Source of the DNA: Klebsiella huaxiensis
GTDB lineage: Bacteria > Pseudomonadota > Gammaproteobacteria > Enterobacterales > Enterobacteriaceae
Direction: 5' to 3'
Length of the DNA stretch: 64,000 bases
Assembly (NCBI RefSeq): GCF_003261575.2
Contig: NZ_CP036175.1
Location: forward strand, 2,356,001 to 2,420,000
Shown: positions 52,243 through 60,813 of the stretch, piece by piece
Layout of the letters: each line of letters opens with the position of its first letter
Numbering within the stretch: the stretch's first letter is position 1
Program-made: the position numbers and the translations under genes
Notes under the pieces: generated by a model
What the model was told of the DNA's origin: nothing
Database searches by the model: none
What the model saw: only the letters and a program-made list of their open reading frames with translations

Positions 52243-53136
52243 TTACGCGCTGACGGTGTTGCTGGCCTTAATATGCTGCCAGAAACGCTCGGCGGATTGA
52301 TTGAGCCGCGCGCCGGAGCGGTAGATATAAGCGCCGATCGGCAACGACAGGCTCTCATCCATTATCGCCAGCCGGCCTTCCTCAAGCTCGCGCTTGATAG
52401 AATACTGCGGCAGCCAGCCTACGCCGTCGCCGTTGAGGATCATGCGTTTGAGCAGTTCGCTCATCGATGAAACAAAGGTCAGCGAAAAGGTAATCTCCGG
52501 CTTGCGGTCGATAACCTGATTCACCTGGCGACCCATATAGCTATCGTTGGCGTATTTCATCAGCGGCAGCACGCCGCGATGTAAATTAAAAAGCGGTCTA
52601 CCGTGTTTATCGCAAGGTGAGACGAGATGCAGCGCCGAGTCGAAAATTTTGTGATTGATAAACGGATAGTTCATCAGCTCTTCATTATAAAACGACAGAA
52701 TAAAATCGCTTTTTCCCTCTTTAAGATTGAATACCGCGTCGTTGACGTTAATCGATTCAACATGGAAAGTCTTATTCTTGCGGTCGGTATAACCGGCGAT
52801 AATTTCGGGGAGTAATAAAACGGAAAGCGAAGGCGCGGCGTCAATTCTTATTTTCTGGGTGGTGTTATTCAGTCCTTTTATTCGACTGATTTGAAAATCC
52901 ATATCGTCGAGCATATTTCGCGCGTAGCCGATGAAAATTTTTCCACGGTTGGTCAACTGTAGCGGGTTTGCCGCGCGGTCAAAGATGCTGAAACCCAGCG
53001 AGGCCTCAAGTGCCTGGATGCGGCGGCTAAAGGAAGACTGCGAAATATTTCTACTTTTGGCCGCGAGCGTAAAGCTTCTGGACTCTTCCAGAGCAATCAC
53101 ATCGTAAAGCCATTTTACTTCAAGATTCGCCAGCAC
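52243..53136 (-). CDS. LysR-family regulator, HypT-like
   Basis: 297 residues from GTG at 53136, 8 bases after GAGGG; a GTG at 53154 would add 6. The N-terminal helix-turn-helix is RSFTLAAKSRNISQSSFSRR. The resemblance to E. coli HypT (YjiE), the hypochlorite-responsive regulator, is clear through EVKWLYDVIALEE, SYMGRQVNQVI and VSSMSELLKRM. It is divergent from the PEP carboxykinase gene with a LysR box between them. Its inducer is unknown. Confidence 0.85.
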   Translation of the reverse strand: MLANLEVKWLYDVIALEESRSFTLAAKSRNISQSSFSRRIQALEASLGFSIFDRAANPLQLTNRGKIFIGYARNMLDDMDFQISRIKGLNNTTQKIRIDAAPSLSVLLLPEIIAGYTDRKNKTFHVESINVNDAVFNLKEGKSDFILSFYNEELMNYPFINHKIFDSALHLVSPCDKHGRPLFNLHRGVLPLMKYANDSYMGRQVNQVIDRKPEITFSLTFVSSMSELLKRMILNGDGVGWLPQYSIKRELEEGRLAIMDESLSLPIGAYIYRSGARLNQSAERFWQHIKASNTVSA

Positions 53137-53167
53137 AGACCCGACCCTCAACACTGCATTAATAGCT

Positions 53168-53182
53168 ATGCAATTTTAGCAT
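53168..53182. promoter_or_regulatory. LysR-type box between the HypT-like gene and pckA
   Basis: ATGC-aatttta-GCAT contains T-N11-A and an inverted repeat, the classic LysR-family box, 31 bases from the regulator start. A further ctatgcaatt copy lies about 30 bases to the right (53195-53204), as activation half-sites often do. This implies control of both divergent genes. Confidence 0.5.
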
Positions 53183-53447
53183 AACGCATAGAAACTATGC
53201 AATTAACACAATCAGCCATAAGTGTTAACATTTTCTGCAGTTCAGCTTATTACTTAGCGGTAAAAGCGGCATTTTCAAAAGTACAGGCGACACCCTACAC
53301 GAGCACGATTTTAAATCGCAAGCTCCGGTCTGCTCATCCTGTTTATTTATTTTCTGCCAGGATTTATCTGCTAAAAATAATCCGCCAGATTAAACAGGCT
53401 GAAATAACCGATGCATCTTATCCAGCCAATAGTTTGTCAGGAGTTCC

Positions 53448-55088
53448 ATGTCACGTATTGAATCAGTAAAAGACGCTCTTCTTGAGCTTGGTATTCAGGA
53501 AAGCAGCGAGCTGTTTTACAACCCCGATTACGACTTGCTGATTGCGCATGAAACCAGCGCGGAATTAACCGGCGCGGCGCGTGGCGTCATGACCGAGTCC
53601 GGCGCGGTTGCCGTAGATACCGGGATTTTTACCGGACGCTCGCCGCGCGACAAATATATTGTCAGAGATTCCCTAACGCGCGATACCGTCTGGTGGGCCG
53701 ACTCCGGTCTCGGTCGTAACGATAATAAACCGTTAACAACGGAAATCTGGGCTGACCTGAAGGCGCTGGTCGCCGGACAGCTTAGCGGCAAAAAACTGTA
53801 TGTCGTTGATGCCTGGTGCGGTGCCAGTCCGGCGACACGCCTGGGTGTACGCTTTGTCACCGAGGTGGCGTGGCAGGCGCATTTCGTCAAAAACATGTTT
53901 ATTGCTCCCAGCGCCGAAGAGCTGGCTGAATTTACGCCGGACTTCGTGGTGCTCAACGGTGCGGGATGCACCAACGAAAAATGGCAGGAGCAAGGGCTTA
54001 ACTCAGAGAACTTTGTCGCCTTTAATCTCAGCGAGAACATTCAGCTGATCGGCGGTACCTGGTACGGCGGCGAGATGAAGAAAGGACTCTTCTCGGTAAT
54101 GAACTATCTGCTGCCTCAGCAGGGGATTGCCTCAATGCACTGCTCGGCCAACCGCGGAGAAGCGGGCGACGTCGCGCTGTTCTTCGGCCTTTCTGGTACC
54201 GGTAAAACGACGCTTTCCACCGACCCGTTGCGCCAGCTCATCGGCGATGATGAGCACGGCTGGGATGACGATGGCGTGTTCAACTTTGAAGGCGGCTGTT
54301 ACGCCAAGACTATCAATCTTGACCCGCTGGCTGAGCCGGAAATTTATCGTGCGATTCGCCGCAATGCGTTGCTGGAGAACGTGGTGGTCAGAGCTGACGG
54401 TAGCGTCGATTACGCCGATGGCAGTAAGACCGAGAACACCCGGGTCTCGTATCCTTTAGCACATATCGAAAATATCGTTAAGCCGGTATCCCGTGCGGGC
54501 CATCCGTCGAAGGTGATTTTCCTTGCCGCCGATGCTTTTGGCGTACTGCCACCGGTTTCTCGTTTAACGACCGAACAGATGCAATATCACTTCCTGTCTG
54601 GCTTTACCTCGAAGCTGGCCGGTACCGAGCGTGGCATTACTCAGCCCACGCCAACCTTCTCAGCCTGCTACGGCGCGGCGTTCCTGCTGTTGCACCCGAC
54701 GCAGTACGCCAGCGTTCTGGCGGCAAAAATGGCGGAATCAGGGGCCGAAGCCTGGCTGGTGAATACTGGCTGGAACGGGGAAGGCAAACGCCTGTCGCTG
54801 CGCGATACGCGTAATATCATCAACGCCATTTTAAACGGTACCACTGGCGAGCTGCGTGAAGAGGCGGTTCCGATCTTTGGTCTGTCGATCCCTGAAAGCG
54901 TCCCTGGCGTAGAGAGCGCGCTGCTCGACCCACGCAGCGGCTGGTCTTCTGCCGATAAGTGGCAGGAGAAAGCGGAAAGCCTGGCGCAGCTGTTTATGGA
55001 TAACTTTAAACAGTATAGCGATACCGAGGCGGGAGCACGGCTGGCGTTAGCAGGTCCGGTCGTTAAAAAATCAGCTGTCACGGCATAA
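53448..55088 (+). CDS. ATP-dependent phosphoenolpyruvate carboxykinase, divergent second-copy type
   Basis: 546 residues. It catalyses oxaloacetate + ATP to PEP + CO2 + ADP. Motifs: GIFTGRSPRDKYIV (substrate arginine), MHCSANRGEAGD (metal-site histidine), the P-loop GLSGTGKTTLS near 247-257, and GDDEHGWDDDGVFNFEGGC. It differs from E. coli PckA in the N-terminus and in many positions, and the canonical pckA of enterobacteria lies elsewhere, near ompR-envZ. It is therefore probably an extra copy under the divergent LysR regulator. TCAGGAG is 8 bases before the ATG, and a terminator follows. Confidence 0.9.
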   Translation: MSRIESVKDALLELGIQESSELFYNPDYDLLIAHETSAELTGAARGVMTESGAVAVDTGIFTGRSPRDKYIVRDSLTRDTVWWADSGLGRNDNKPLTTEIWADLKALVAGQLSGKKLYVVDAWCGASPATRLGVRFVTEVAWQAHFVKNMFIAPSAEELAEFTPDFVVLNGAGCTNEKWQEQGLNSENFVAFNLSENIQLIGGTWYGGEMKKGLFSVMNYLLPQQGIASMHCSANRGEAGDVALFFGLSGTGKTTLSTDPLRQLIGDDEHGWDDDGVFNFEGGCYAKTINLDPLAEPEIYRAIRRNALLENVVVRADGSVDYADGSKTENTRVSYPLAHIENIVKPVSRAGHPSKVIFLAADAFGVLPPVSRLTTEQMQYHFLSGFTSKLAGTERGITQPTPTFSACYGAAFLLLHPTQYASVLAAKMAESGAEAWLVNTGWNGEGKRLSLRDTRNIINAILNGTTGELREEAVPIFGLSIPESVPGVESALLDPRSGWSSADKWQEKAESLAQLFMDNFKQYSDTEAGARLALAGPVVKKSAVTA

Positions 55089-55109
55089 TGCATTTCAGCA
55101 TCAGAGTCC

Positions 55110-55135
55110 AACCCGGGCACCCGCTCGGGTTTTTT
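55110..55135 (+). terminator. Rho-independent terminator of the PEP carboxykinase gene
   Basis: aacccgggc-accc-gctcgggtt followed by ttttt, 22 bases past the stop, overlapping the end of the convergent LysR gene. Confidence 0.8.
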
Positions 55136-56033
55136 ATGGTGCCGTCTTGGTCAGCAAAAAATCGATCAAGGCTTTCACCCGCTTCGTTTTCCCCGCGCTT
55201 TTCGGATAGTAAAGATAAACCGGCGGATAGGTTTTCCAGTAAGGCTCCATGACTGGAATAAACGTTTCCCGATCCGGCTGTAGCCAGTGGATGGGCTCAA
55301 ACAATCGCCCAATGCCCAATCCGCTGCGGATCCCGTCGGCCATAACGTCAATATCGTTGCTGATGAGCTGTACCGGCATTTCTACGGTGAGCTGTTCTCC
55401 TTTATTTTCCAGCATCAGGGGCAGGATACGGTTGTTGGTGATAAACCGGTAGCCGATCAGCCTGTGCTGATGGAGGTCAGTTGGCAAGACGGGTGTACCA
55501 AATTCTTCAAGATAGGCCACCGAAGCGTAAAGCCCTTCGCGCAAAGGTTTCAGGAGCTGACGGGCGACGACGCCACCCTCAAGAATATCGCCAAAGCGGA
55601 TACCCAGGTCGAATCTCTCCTCAATGATATTGATGGTTCCATCATAAACCGAAATCTCCAGTTGCACGCCAGGGTAACGCTGGCAGAACTCGGCCATAAA
55701 AGGTTTAAGTATCAGCAGGTAAGCAAAGCGGGAGAGGGTGATTCGGATCAGGCCGGAAGGCTGCTGGCTGCTCTCCTTAATACTGTCGAGGGCTTTTTCC
55801 AGCGAATCGACCGCCGCAGAGGTTTGCTGCAAAAGCTGTTGCCCGGCATCGGTCAGTTCAATACGCCGGGTGGTGCGGATAAACAGCGGATGACCAAGGT
55901 GCTGCTCAAGGAGTTTTAGCGCTTTACTGACCGACGGCGGGGTGATTTCCAGTTTGCGTGCCGCCGCCGAGATGCTCCCCTCTCGGGCAATGCTTTGAAA
56001 GATACGGATTTGATTGTAAATCACGTTATTCAT
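55134..56033 (-). CDS. LysR-family transcriptional regulator
   Basis: 299 residues from ATG at 56033, which has CAGGAT 6 bases upstream; an earlier ATG at 56051 abuts another CAGG. The DNA-binding helix-turn-helix is GSISAAARKLEITPPSVSKA. The effector domain has LEISVYDGTINIIEERFDLG and DGIRSGLGIGRLFEP, of the type common in regulators of oxidoreductases. It is divergent from the quinone reductase-aldo/keto reductase operon it probably controls. Confidence 0.87.
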   Translation of the reverse strand: MNNVIYNQIRIFQSIAREGSISAAARKLEITPPSVSKALKLLEQHLGHPLFIRTTRRIELTDAGQQLLQQTSAAVDSLEKALDSIKESSQQPSGLIRITLSRFAYLLILKPFMAEFCQRYPGVQLEISVYDGTINIIEERFDLGIRFGDILEGGVVARQLLKPLREGLYASVAYLEEFGTPVLPTDLHQHRLIGYRFITNNRILPLMLENKGEQLTVEMPVQLISNDIDVMADGIRSGLGIGRLFEPIHWLQPDRETFIPVMEPYWKTYPPVYLYYPKSAGKTKRVKALIDFLLTKTAP

Positions 56034-56099
56034 CACTTCATCCTGATTCATCCTGGACGTGTATTGTTAGCCATTATCTAAAAGTCTTTGAACTATTAA

Positions 56100-56118
56100 T
56101 ACTCTAAAAAAAAGAGTA
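56100..56118. promoter_or_regulatory. Inverted repeat in the LysR-quinone reductase region
   Basis: TACTCT-aaaaaaa-AGAGTA has perfect 6-base arms around an A-tract, between the divergent starts at 56033 and 56172. It is a candidate operator for the LysR protein. Confidence 0.4.
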
Positions 56119-56171
56119 GCGGCTGTTTAAACTGTTTGCATGTTCAACAATACCTTGTAATAGAAAGAAAA

Positions 56172-56726
56172 ATGCAAAATATACTGATCGTTTCAGGTCA
56201 TCCCAATCTGAGTGAGTCCGTCGGTAATGCCGCTATTCTTAACGAGGTGGCGAGAGCGCTGCCTGATGTTGAAATCCGTCGTCTGGATAGGCTCTATCCT
56301 GATTTCAATATTGATGTCTTCGCCGAGCAGGAGGCGCTGCTGAAAGCTGATGTTATCGTATGGCAATTTCCGTTCTCCTGGTATTCGCTGCCGGGGTTGA
56401 TGAAATTATGGCTCGACCAGGTCTTCGTTCACGGCTTTGCCCACGGCTCAAAGGCTAAGCTCGGCGGTAAAAAACTCCTCCTCTCGTTTACCACCGGTGC
56501 TCCTTCAGTACTTTATGCCGCTGATGGTTTTTTCGGTCATGCCGTTGAGGATTATCTGGTTCAGTTTGCGACCACCGCTGCTCTGTGCAATCTGGAGTGG
56601 CAAGCGCCGATTTATACCTGCGGGATCAGCTATGCCGAGCGTGATGAGGCTAAGATAGCGCAGCAGAAAGCGATGGCTCAGGATCATGCTGGTCGCCTGA
56701 TCGCCGCCTTAAACGCGTTATCCTGA
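56172..56726 (+). CDS. Flavodoxin-fold NAD(P)H:quinone reductase (KefF/MdaB-like)
   Basis: 184 residues from ATG at 56172 (MQNILIVSGHPNLSESVGNA); the frame extends back to 56136 without support. Flavodoxin-like fold: phosphate loop SGHPNLSES and WQFPFSWYSLPGLMKLWLDQV, the NAD(P)H-quinone oxidoreductase family signature. The ribosome site is weak (AGAAAG). It likely reduces quinones or other electrophiles by two electrons. The aldo/keto reductase follows after 23 bases, in the same operon. Confidence 0.85.
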   Translation: MQNILIVSGHPNLSESVGNAAILNEVARALPDVEIRRLDRLYPDFNIDVFAEQEALLKADVIVWQFPFSWYSLPGLMKLWLDQVFVHGFAHGSKAKLGGKKLLLSFTTGAPSVLYAADGFFGHAVEDYLVQFATTAALCNLEWQAPIYTCGISYAERDEAKIAQQKAMAQDHAGRLIAALNALS

Positions 56727-56749
56727 GCAGATAAACCGGGAGTGACCAA

Positions 56750-57772
56750 ATGCAATACAGACAGTTGGGCAACAGTGAGTTAACGGTATCGCGTATCTGC
56801 ATGGGATGTATGGGATTTGGCGACGCCACCGCAGGCCAGCACAGCTGGACGCTTGACGAATCATCCAGCCGCGAAATTATCCGCTATGGGCTGGAGCAGG
56901 GGATTAATTTTTACGATACCGCGATTGCCTACCAAAATGGTTCCAGCGAACGCTATGTCGGACGGGCGCTGCGCGACATGGCAAAGCGCGATGACGTAGT
57001 GGTCGCGACGAAATTTCTGCCGCGGACGGCGCAGCAGATCGCAGATGGCGTAAGCGGCCAGCAGGCTATCGCACAATCTCTCGACCAGAGTCTGCGCAAT
57101 CTGGGAATGGATTACGTCGATCTCTACATCTACCATATTTGGGACTACAACACGCCGATTCTTGACGTTCTTGAGGCGCTGCATCATGCGGTTAAAGTGG
57201 GGAAAGTACGCGCCATTGGTATTTCAAATTGCTATGCGTGGCAATTGGCCAAAGCCAATGTGCTGGCCGAACGTGAAGGCCTGACGCCCTTTGTTTGCGT
57301 GCAAAGCCACTACAATCTGATTATGCGCGAGGACGAACGCGAGTTGGCCGGGCTGTGCGCCGAGGATAATATCGCGATGACCCCCTATAGTGCGCTGGCC
57401 AGCGGTCGGCTTGCTCGCCTGGGTGATAATCAAACCCGGCGCGCCAGCGAAGATACTTATGCCAAGGGGAAGTATGATAAAACTGCGCAGCAGGACCGGG
57501 TCATCATTGAACGGGTGGCTGAGCTTGCCTCCCGTCGTCAGGTTTCCATGACGGAGATTTCGCTTGCCTGGCTATTAACGAAAGTAACTGCGCCAGTGGT
57601 GGGGGCAACAAAAAAACACCATATTGACGGAGCGGTAAATGCGGACAATTTACAGCTTAATAACGATGAGATTCGTTATCTGGAAGCGTGTTATCAACCG
57701 CATGCTCTTTCGGGGGTTATGGCGCAAAATATGGCGCAAACTAAAGACCAAAAGCAGGTCTGGACGCGTTGA
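56750..57772 (+). CDS. Aldo/keto reductase (YajO-like)
   Basis: 340 residues, TIM barrel. The catalytic tetrad is visible: Asp and Tyr in NFYDTAIAYQNGSSE, Lys in VVATKF, His in YIYHIWDYN. It most resembles YajO and related AKRs through RICMGCMGFGDATAGQHSW and VCVQSHYNLIMREDERE. NADPH-dependent reduction of an aldehyde or ketone is expected. GGGAGTG precedes the ATG. With the quinone reductase it suggests a reactive-carbonyl or electrophile response. Confidence 0.88.
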   Translation: MQYRQLGNSELTVSRICMGCMGFGDATAGQHSWTLDESSSREIIRYGLEQGINFYDTAIAYQNGSSERYVGRALRDMAKRDDVVVATKFLPRTAQQIADGVSGQQAIAQSLDQSLRNLGMDYVDLYIYHIWDYNTPILDVLEALHHAVKVGKVRAIGISNCYAWQLAKANVLAEREGLTPFVCVQSHYNLIMREDERELAGLCAEDNIAMTPYSALASGRLARLGDNQTRRASEDTYAKGKYDKTAQQDRVIIERVAELASRRQVSMTEISLAWLLTKVTAPVVGATKKHHIDGAVNADNLQLNNDEIRYLEACYQPHALSGVMAQNMAQTKDQKQVWTR

Positions 57773-57958
57773 CAGAATATGCTCGCCACCGCAATCGTTG
57801 GGGGCGCGATTTACCGGTTGGCGTGCTCATGACAGGGAATTCCTGACCACGTCCGTTCAGTGCATCTGTTAAAAAAGATTATGTTGTGTTGATAGTTGTG
57901 CGCAAAATTGAGCAGACTCGCTACACTAGCCTCACGCATTTGCTGCCCTATTTTATTC

Positions 57959-59533
57959 ATGAACAAAAAACGTTACCGGTTACGCACCCTTATGCTATTT
58001 CTGTCAGTTGGCGGGATAGTGTTGACCTCTGTGCTTCTGCTGAGTGCATTGACGGTGTTTCAGAAAGGAAATATTGAGAATAGCCTGTTGCAAGGCAATA
58101 TTGCCTACGCACGCAAGCTTGCTGATACCACCGATCGCTATCTGGGCGTTGCGCAGCAAGAACTGGCGTACAGTGCCCACCTGATCATCGGGCTTCACGA
58201 TCGTAAGCAGTTGAGAGAAGAGGCTGACAGGTTGCGGATGCAGTCCGGTTTTTTCAATTCAGTGGTGATAGTGACGGCTGATGCGGTGATCGCTGCAACC
58301 TCCCCGGAGAGCCTCAATCTGGTTGGATTAACGTTGCATTCTGAAGCCAGTAAGCATGCCATCCGCAGCCAAAAAGCTTATATATCACCGCCATTCACCT
58401 CCGCGACGGGTAACTACGTTGTCTTTATTTCGCAACCGTTATTCTCACGTGAAGGCCACTACATTGGTTTTATCGGCGGTACTATCTATCTAAAAAAACA
58501 CAGCATGCTGAGTGAAATTCTGGGTCAGCATTTTTACGCAAACCAGGCGGATGTCAGTATCGTCACGGCAGAAGGGCGGATTCTTTTTAGCGACGATCCC
58601 GTGTTGATTGGTACCGATGTGAGTACTGATTCGGCCATCAAAGCCAGGCTGGCGCACGCGGGTAGCGGTCACTTCGTGGATAAACAAAAAAGTGGTGCCA
58701 GCCTTATCGGCTACGCAAGCCTGCAGCAGGCCGACTGGAAAGTTTTCATTTCAGGCACTTCTGAAAACGTCTCTCGTATTTTGATGAAGACCATCATTAA
58801 TGCTTTCTGGTTCACTCTGGGCATTATTATTCTGACTATCGCTATAGTGATATTTTTTGCCGGGCGAATCTCTATGCCTCTGGAAAAACTGGCCAAATTT
58901 ACCCGCACTGAAGATAGCGATAAAGCGCTTAAGCAATTGGCTCAGCTCAATCCTGGCTATCAGGAGGCGGAGCGTTTGAGGGAAGCCGTCAGCCATCACC
59001 TGGAAACAATGTCGCGACAGGTTAATTTACTTAGCGATGAGGCAATGACGGATCCGCTCACGGGTCTTTATAACCGTAAAGGGTTCAGCTCTTTGGTTGA
59101 AGAGCGTTTTTTGGTCGGTGAACACTGCGTTATTGCTATTGATATTGACCACTTCAAGGACATCAACGATCGCCTGGGCCATGATGGGGGGGATGCGGTT
59201 CTGGTTAGCTTTGGCAAACTGCTTCGATCGCTGGCGCGGCAAAATGATATTGTCTGCCGGTTCGGTGGGGAAGAATTTATCCTCTTCCTACCGGATTGCA
59301 CTCTTGAGACTGCGGCTTCCGCCGTGGAACGCATACGGGTTGCGGTATCCGAGACGCAGTTTCCAAACGGCGCCAAAGTGACTCTTTCGGCCGGAGTGGC
59401 AGCACTCGCTGACTGTGATGATATCAGCCAACTCCTGCGGCAGGCGGATCTGGCAATGTATCAAGCCAAAGGAGCCGGGAGGAATCAGGTGTGGGTTAGT
59501 GATAAGCAAGGATTTGCGCTTTACAAAAATTGA
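57959..59533 (+). CDS. Diguanylate cyclase with Cache sensor
   Basis: 524 residues from ATG at 57959 (MNKKRYRLRT); a GTG at 57896 would add 21. Two membrane helices (about 12-32 and 280-302) enclose a periplasmic dCache-like sensor (SGFFNSVVIVTADAVIAAT; GHYIGFIGGTIYLKK). The GGDEF domain covers about 360-515, active site GGEEF at 436-440, with the RxxD inhibitory site RQND at 427-430. The enzyme makes c-di-GMP, subject to product inhibition. No phosphodiesterase or effector gene is next to it. The ribosome site is poor, so expression may be low. Confidence 0.9.
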   Translation: MNKKRYRLRTLMLFLSVGGIVLTSVLLLSALTVFQKGNIENSLLQGNIAYARKLADTTDRYLGVAQQELAYSAHLIIGLHDRKQLREEADRLRMQSGFFNSVVIVTADAVIAATSPESLNLVGLTLHSEASKHAIRSQKAYISPPFTSATGNYVVFISQPLFSREGHYIGFIGGTIYLKKHSMLSEILGQHFYANQADVSIVTAEGRILFSDDPVLIGTDVSTDSAIKARLAHAGSGHFVDKQKSGASLIGYASLQQADWKVFISGTSENVSRILMKTIINAFWFTLGIIILTIAIVIFFAGRISMPLEKLAKFTRTEDSDKALKQLAQLNPGYQEAERLREAVSHHLETMSRQVNLLSDEAMTDPLTGLYNRKGFSSLVEERFLVGEHCVIAIDIDHFKDINDRLGHDGGDAVLVSFGKLLRSLARQNDIVCRFGGEEFILFLPDCTLETAASAVERIRVAVSETQFPNGAKVTLSAGVAALADCDDISQLLRQADLAMYQAKGAGRNQVWVSDKQGFALYKN

Positions 59534-59620
59534 GCAGACGGGGCCGTATCACCTGTCTTGCTGAAGGCGTGAATCCTCACAAAATTATCGCATCAATGCT
59601 GATAACCTGCTGGTGACTTT

Positions 59621-60148
59621 TTATCCGTGCTTAACCCAGAGTAATTTATCTACCGGGAAACCCAGTTCGCGAGCAATGCCGAGATACTCTTGCTTGACGG
59701 CATCGGGGATCGTCGGCGTGCGCGCCAGGATCCACAGGTAATCTCGATTTGGGCCGCTGACTAACGCGTATTGATATTTATCATCCAGCGCGATCACATT
59801 GTAGCCGCCATAAAACGGCCCAAAGAATGAAACTTTAAGCGCTGCAGTGGTCGGTGCGCCGGTAAAAAAGGCTTTGCCTTGGCTCTCATTCCATTTTTGT
59901 TTCTGCAGATCAAAACCCCGGTTGAGAACGCTAATCCCGCCATCATCGCGTTTACCGTAAGTTGCGGTTACTTGTTCAAGACCGCGTTCAAAACGATTCT
60001 CCAGGCGTGCGATTTCGTACCATTTGCCAAGGTAGCGACCGGCGTCAAACCCTGTGATGGGCTGGACACCTTTCGGAGGGGTTGGGGATTTACAAGCAAC
60101 CAACGTCAGTGCAATAGCGACGCCGGTCAGAACGGGCCATATTTTCAT
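59621..60148 (-). CDS. blc: Outer-membrane lipoprotein Blc (bacterial lipocalin)
   Basis: 175 residues from ATG at 60148 after AGGACTTCCG (E. coli Blc 177). A lipoprotein signal ends in LVAC (Cys19), then KSPTPPKGV. The lipocalin motif GRYLGKWYEIARLENRFERG is near 36-55, and the family strands AALKVSFFGPFYGGYNVIALD and YLWILARTPT follow. It binds lysophospholipids or fatty acids and is induced under envelope stress or starvation in E. coli. It is not next to frdABCD-ampC as in E. coli. Confidence 0.93.
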   Translation of the reverse strand: MKIWPVLTGVAIALTLVACKSPTPPKGVQPITGFDAGRYLGKWYEIARLENRFERGLEQVTATYGKRDDGGISVLNRGFDLQKQKWNESQGKAFFTGAPTTAALKVSFFGPFYGGYNVIALDDKYQYALVSGPNRDYLWILARTPTIPDAVKQEYLGIARELGFPVDKLLWVKHG

Positions 60149-60339
60149 CGGAAGTCCTTTTATCAACTCGGTGAAAATTAAGTGTAGCCCAGGCTTTAGG
60201 CGTTTCATTCGCTGTGGTAATAATCGCTGTATATTAGGAAAAATCTTTTCTTACTCATCGTCCCGCATCATGGAAGGTATATGGGGTTATGATGAGAGAG
60301 ACCATGGCCGAAAAGAGGGGATGCTCATCAGGCGGTGAG

Positions 60340-60369
60340 GACCAGACCTGCTTATTTGCAGGCCTGGTC
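60340..60369. terminator. Hairpin after the EIIA gene
   Basis: gaccag-a-cctgc, a 6-base loop and gcagg-c-ctggtc form a 11-base stem with one bulge, 9 bases beyond the stop of the EIIA gene on the reverse strand. There is no clear U-tract. Confidence 0.5.
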
Positions 60370-60378
60370 ATTCGAGGA

Positions 60379-60813
60379 CTATTGATGCTGCTGCAGTATT
60401 TTCAGGAAGTCTTGCTTGTTGGAGATGAGTGACAACGCCCTGGCAATAATTTCATCGCTAAAAATAGAGGCGATTTCTCTCAGGACATCGATATGCTCGC
60501 TCTCTTTAGCAATAACGCCGATAGCAATGAACATGACATTGCTTCTATCCCAGATTACGCCATCAGGAAACTGAAAGATTTCCACTCCGCTTTTAACAAT
60601 AATATTAGTTGCTGACTTAGGAAGATGCGGCAGCGTAATGCCGTTACCTAAAAAAGTAGAGACCTGACGTTCTCTCTCGTTGAGGAAAACAACACAATCC
60701 TCGCTGACATATCCCTTTTTTCTGAAGTCAGCACCAATCATGGAAAGAACTTCGGCTTTATTTTTGGCCTGACATGATAAGTGCAAGTTATCCAGCGTAA
60801 TATTATCGATCAT
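60379..60813 (-). CDS. PTS EIIA protein, mannitol/fructose type (orphan)
   Basis: 144 residues of the EIIA-Mtl/Fru fold. The phosphorylated histidine is His63 in GNGITLPHLPKSATN, and GVEIFQFPDGVIWDRSN and IAIGVIAKESEHIDVLREIASI resemble MtlA-type EIIA. No EIIB or EIIC gene is next to it. Instead it overlaps the stop of an MFS sugar porter by 4 bases (ATGA), so the two are translated together. That suggests a regulatory EIIA tied to the porter, though an EIIBC partner elsewhere is possible. Confidence 0.87.
   Translation of the reverse strand: MIDNITLDNLHLSCQAKNKAEVLSMIGADFRKKGYVSEDCVVFLNERERQVSTFLGNGITLPHLPKSATNIIVKSGVEIFQFPDGVIWDRSNVMFIAIGVIAKESEHIDVLREIASIFSDEIIARALSLISNKQDFLKILQQHQ

Noticed and set aside
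57639..57872. 77-codon frame overlapping the aldo/keto reductase end
   Set aside because: It is out of frame with the reductase, overlaps it by 134 bases, and shows no protein-like features.
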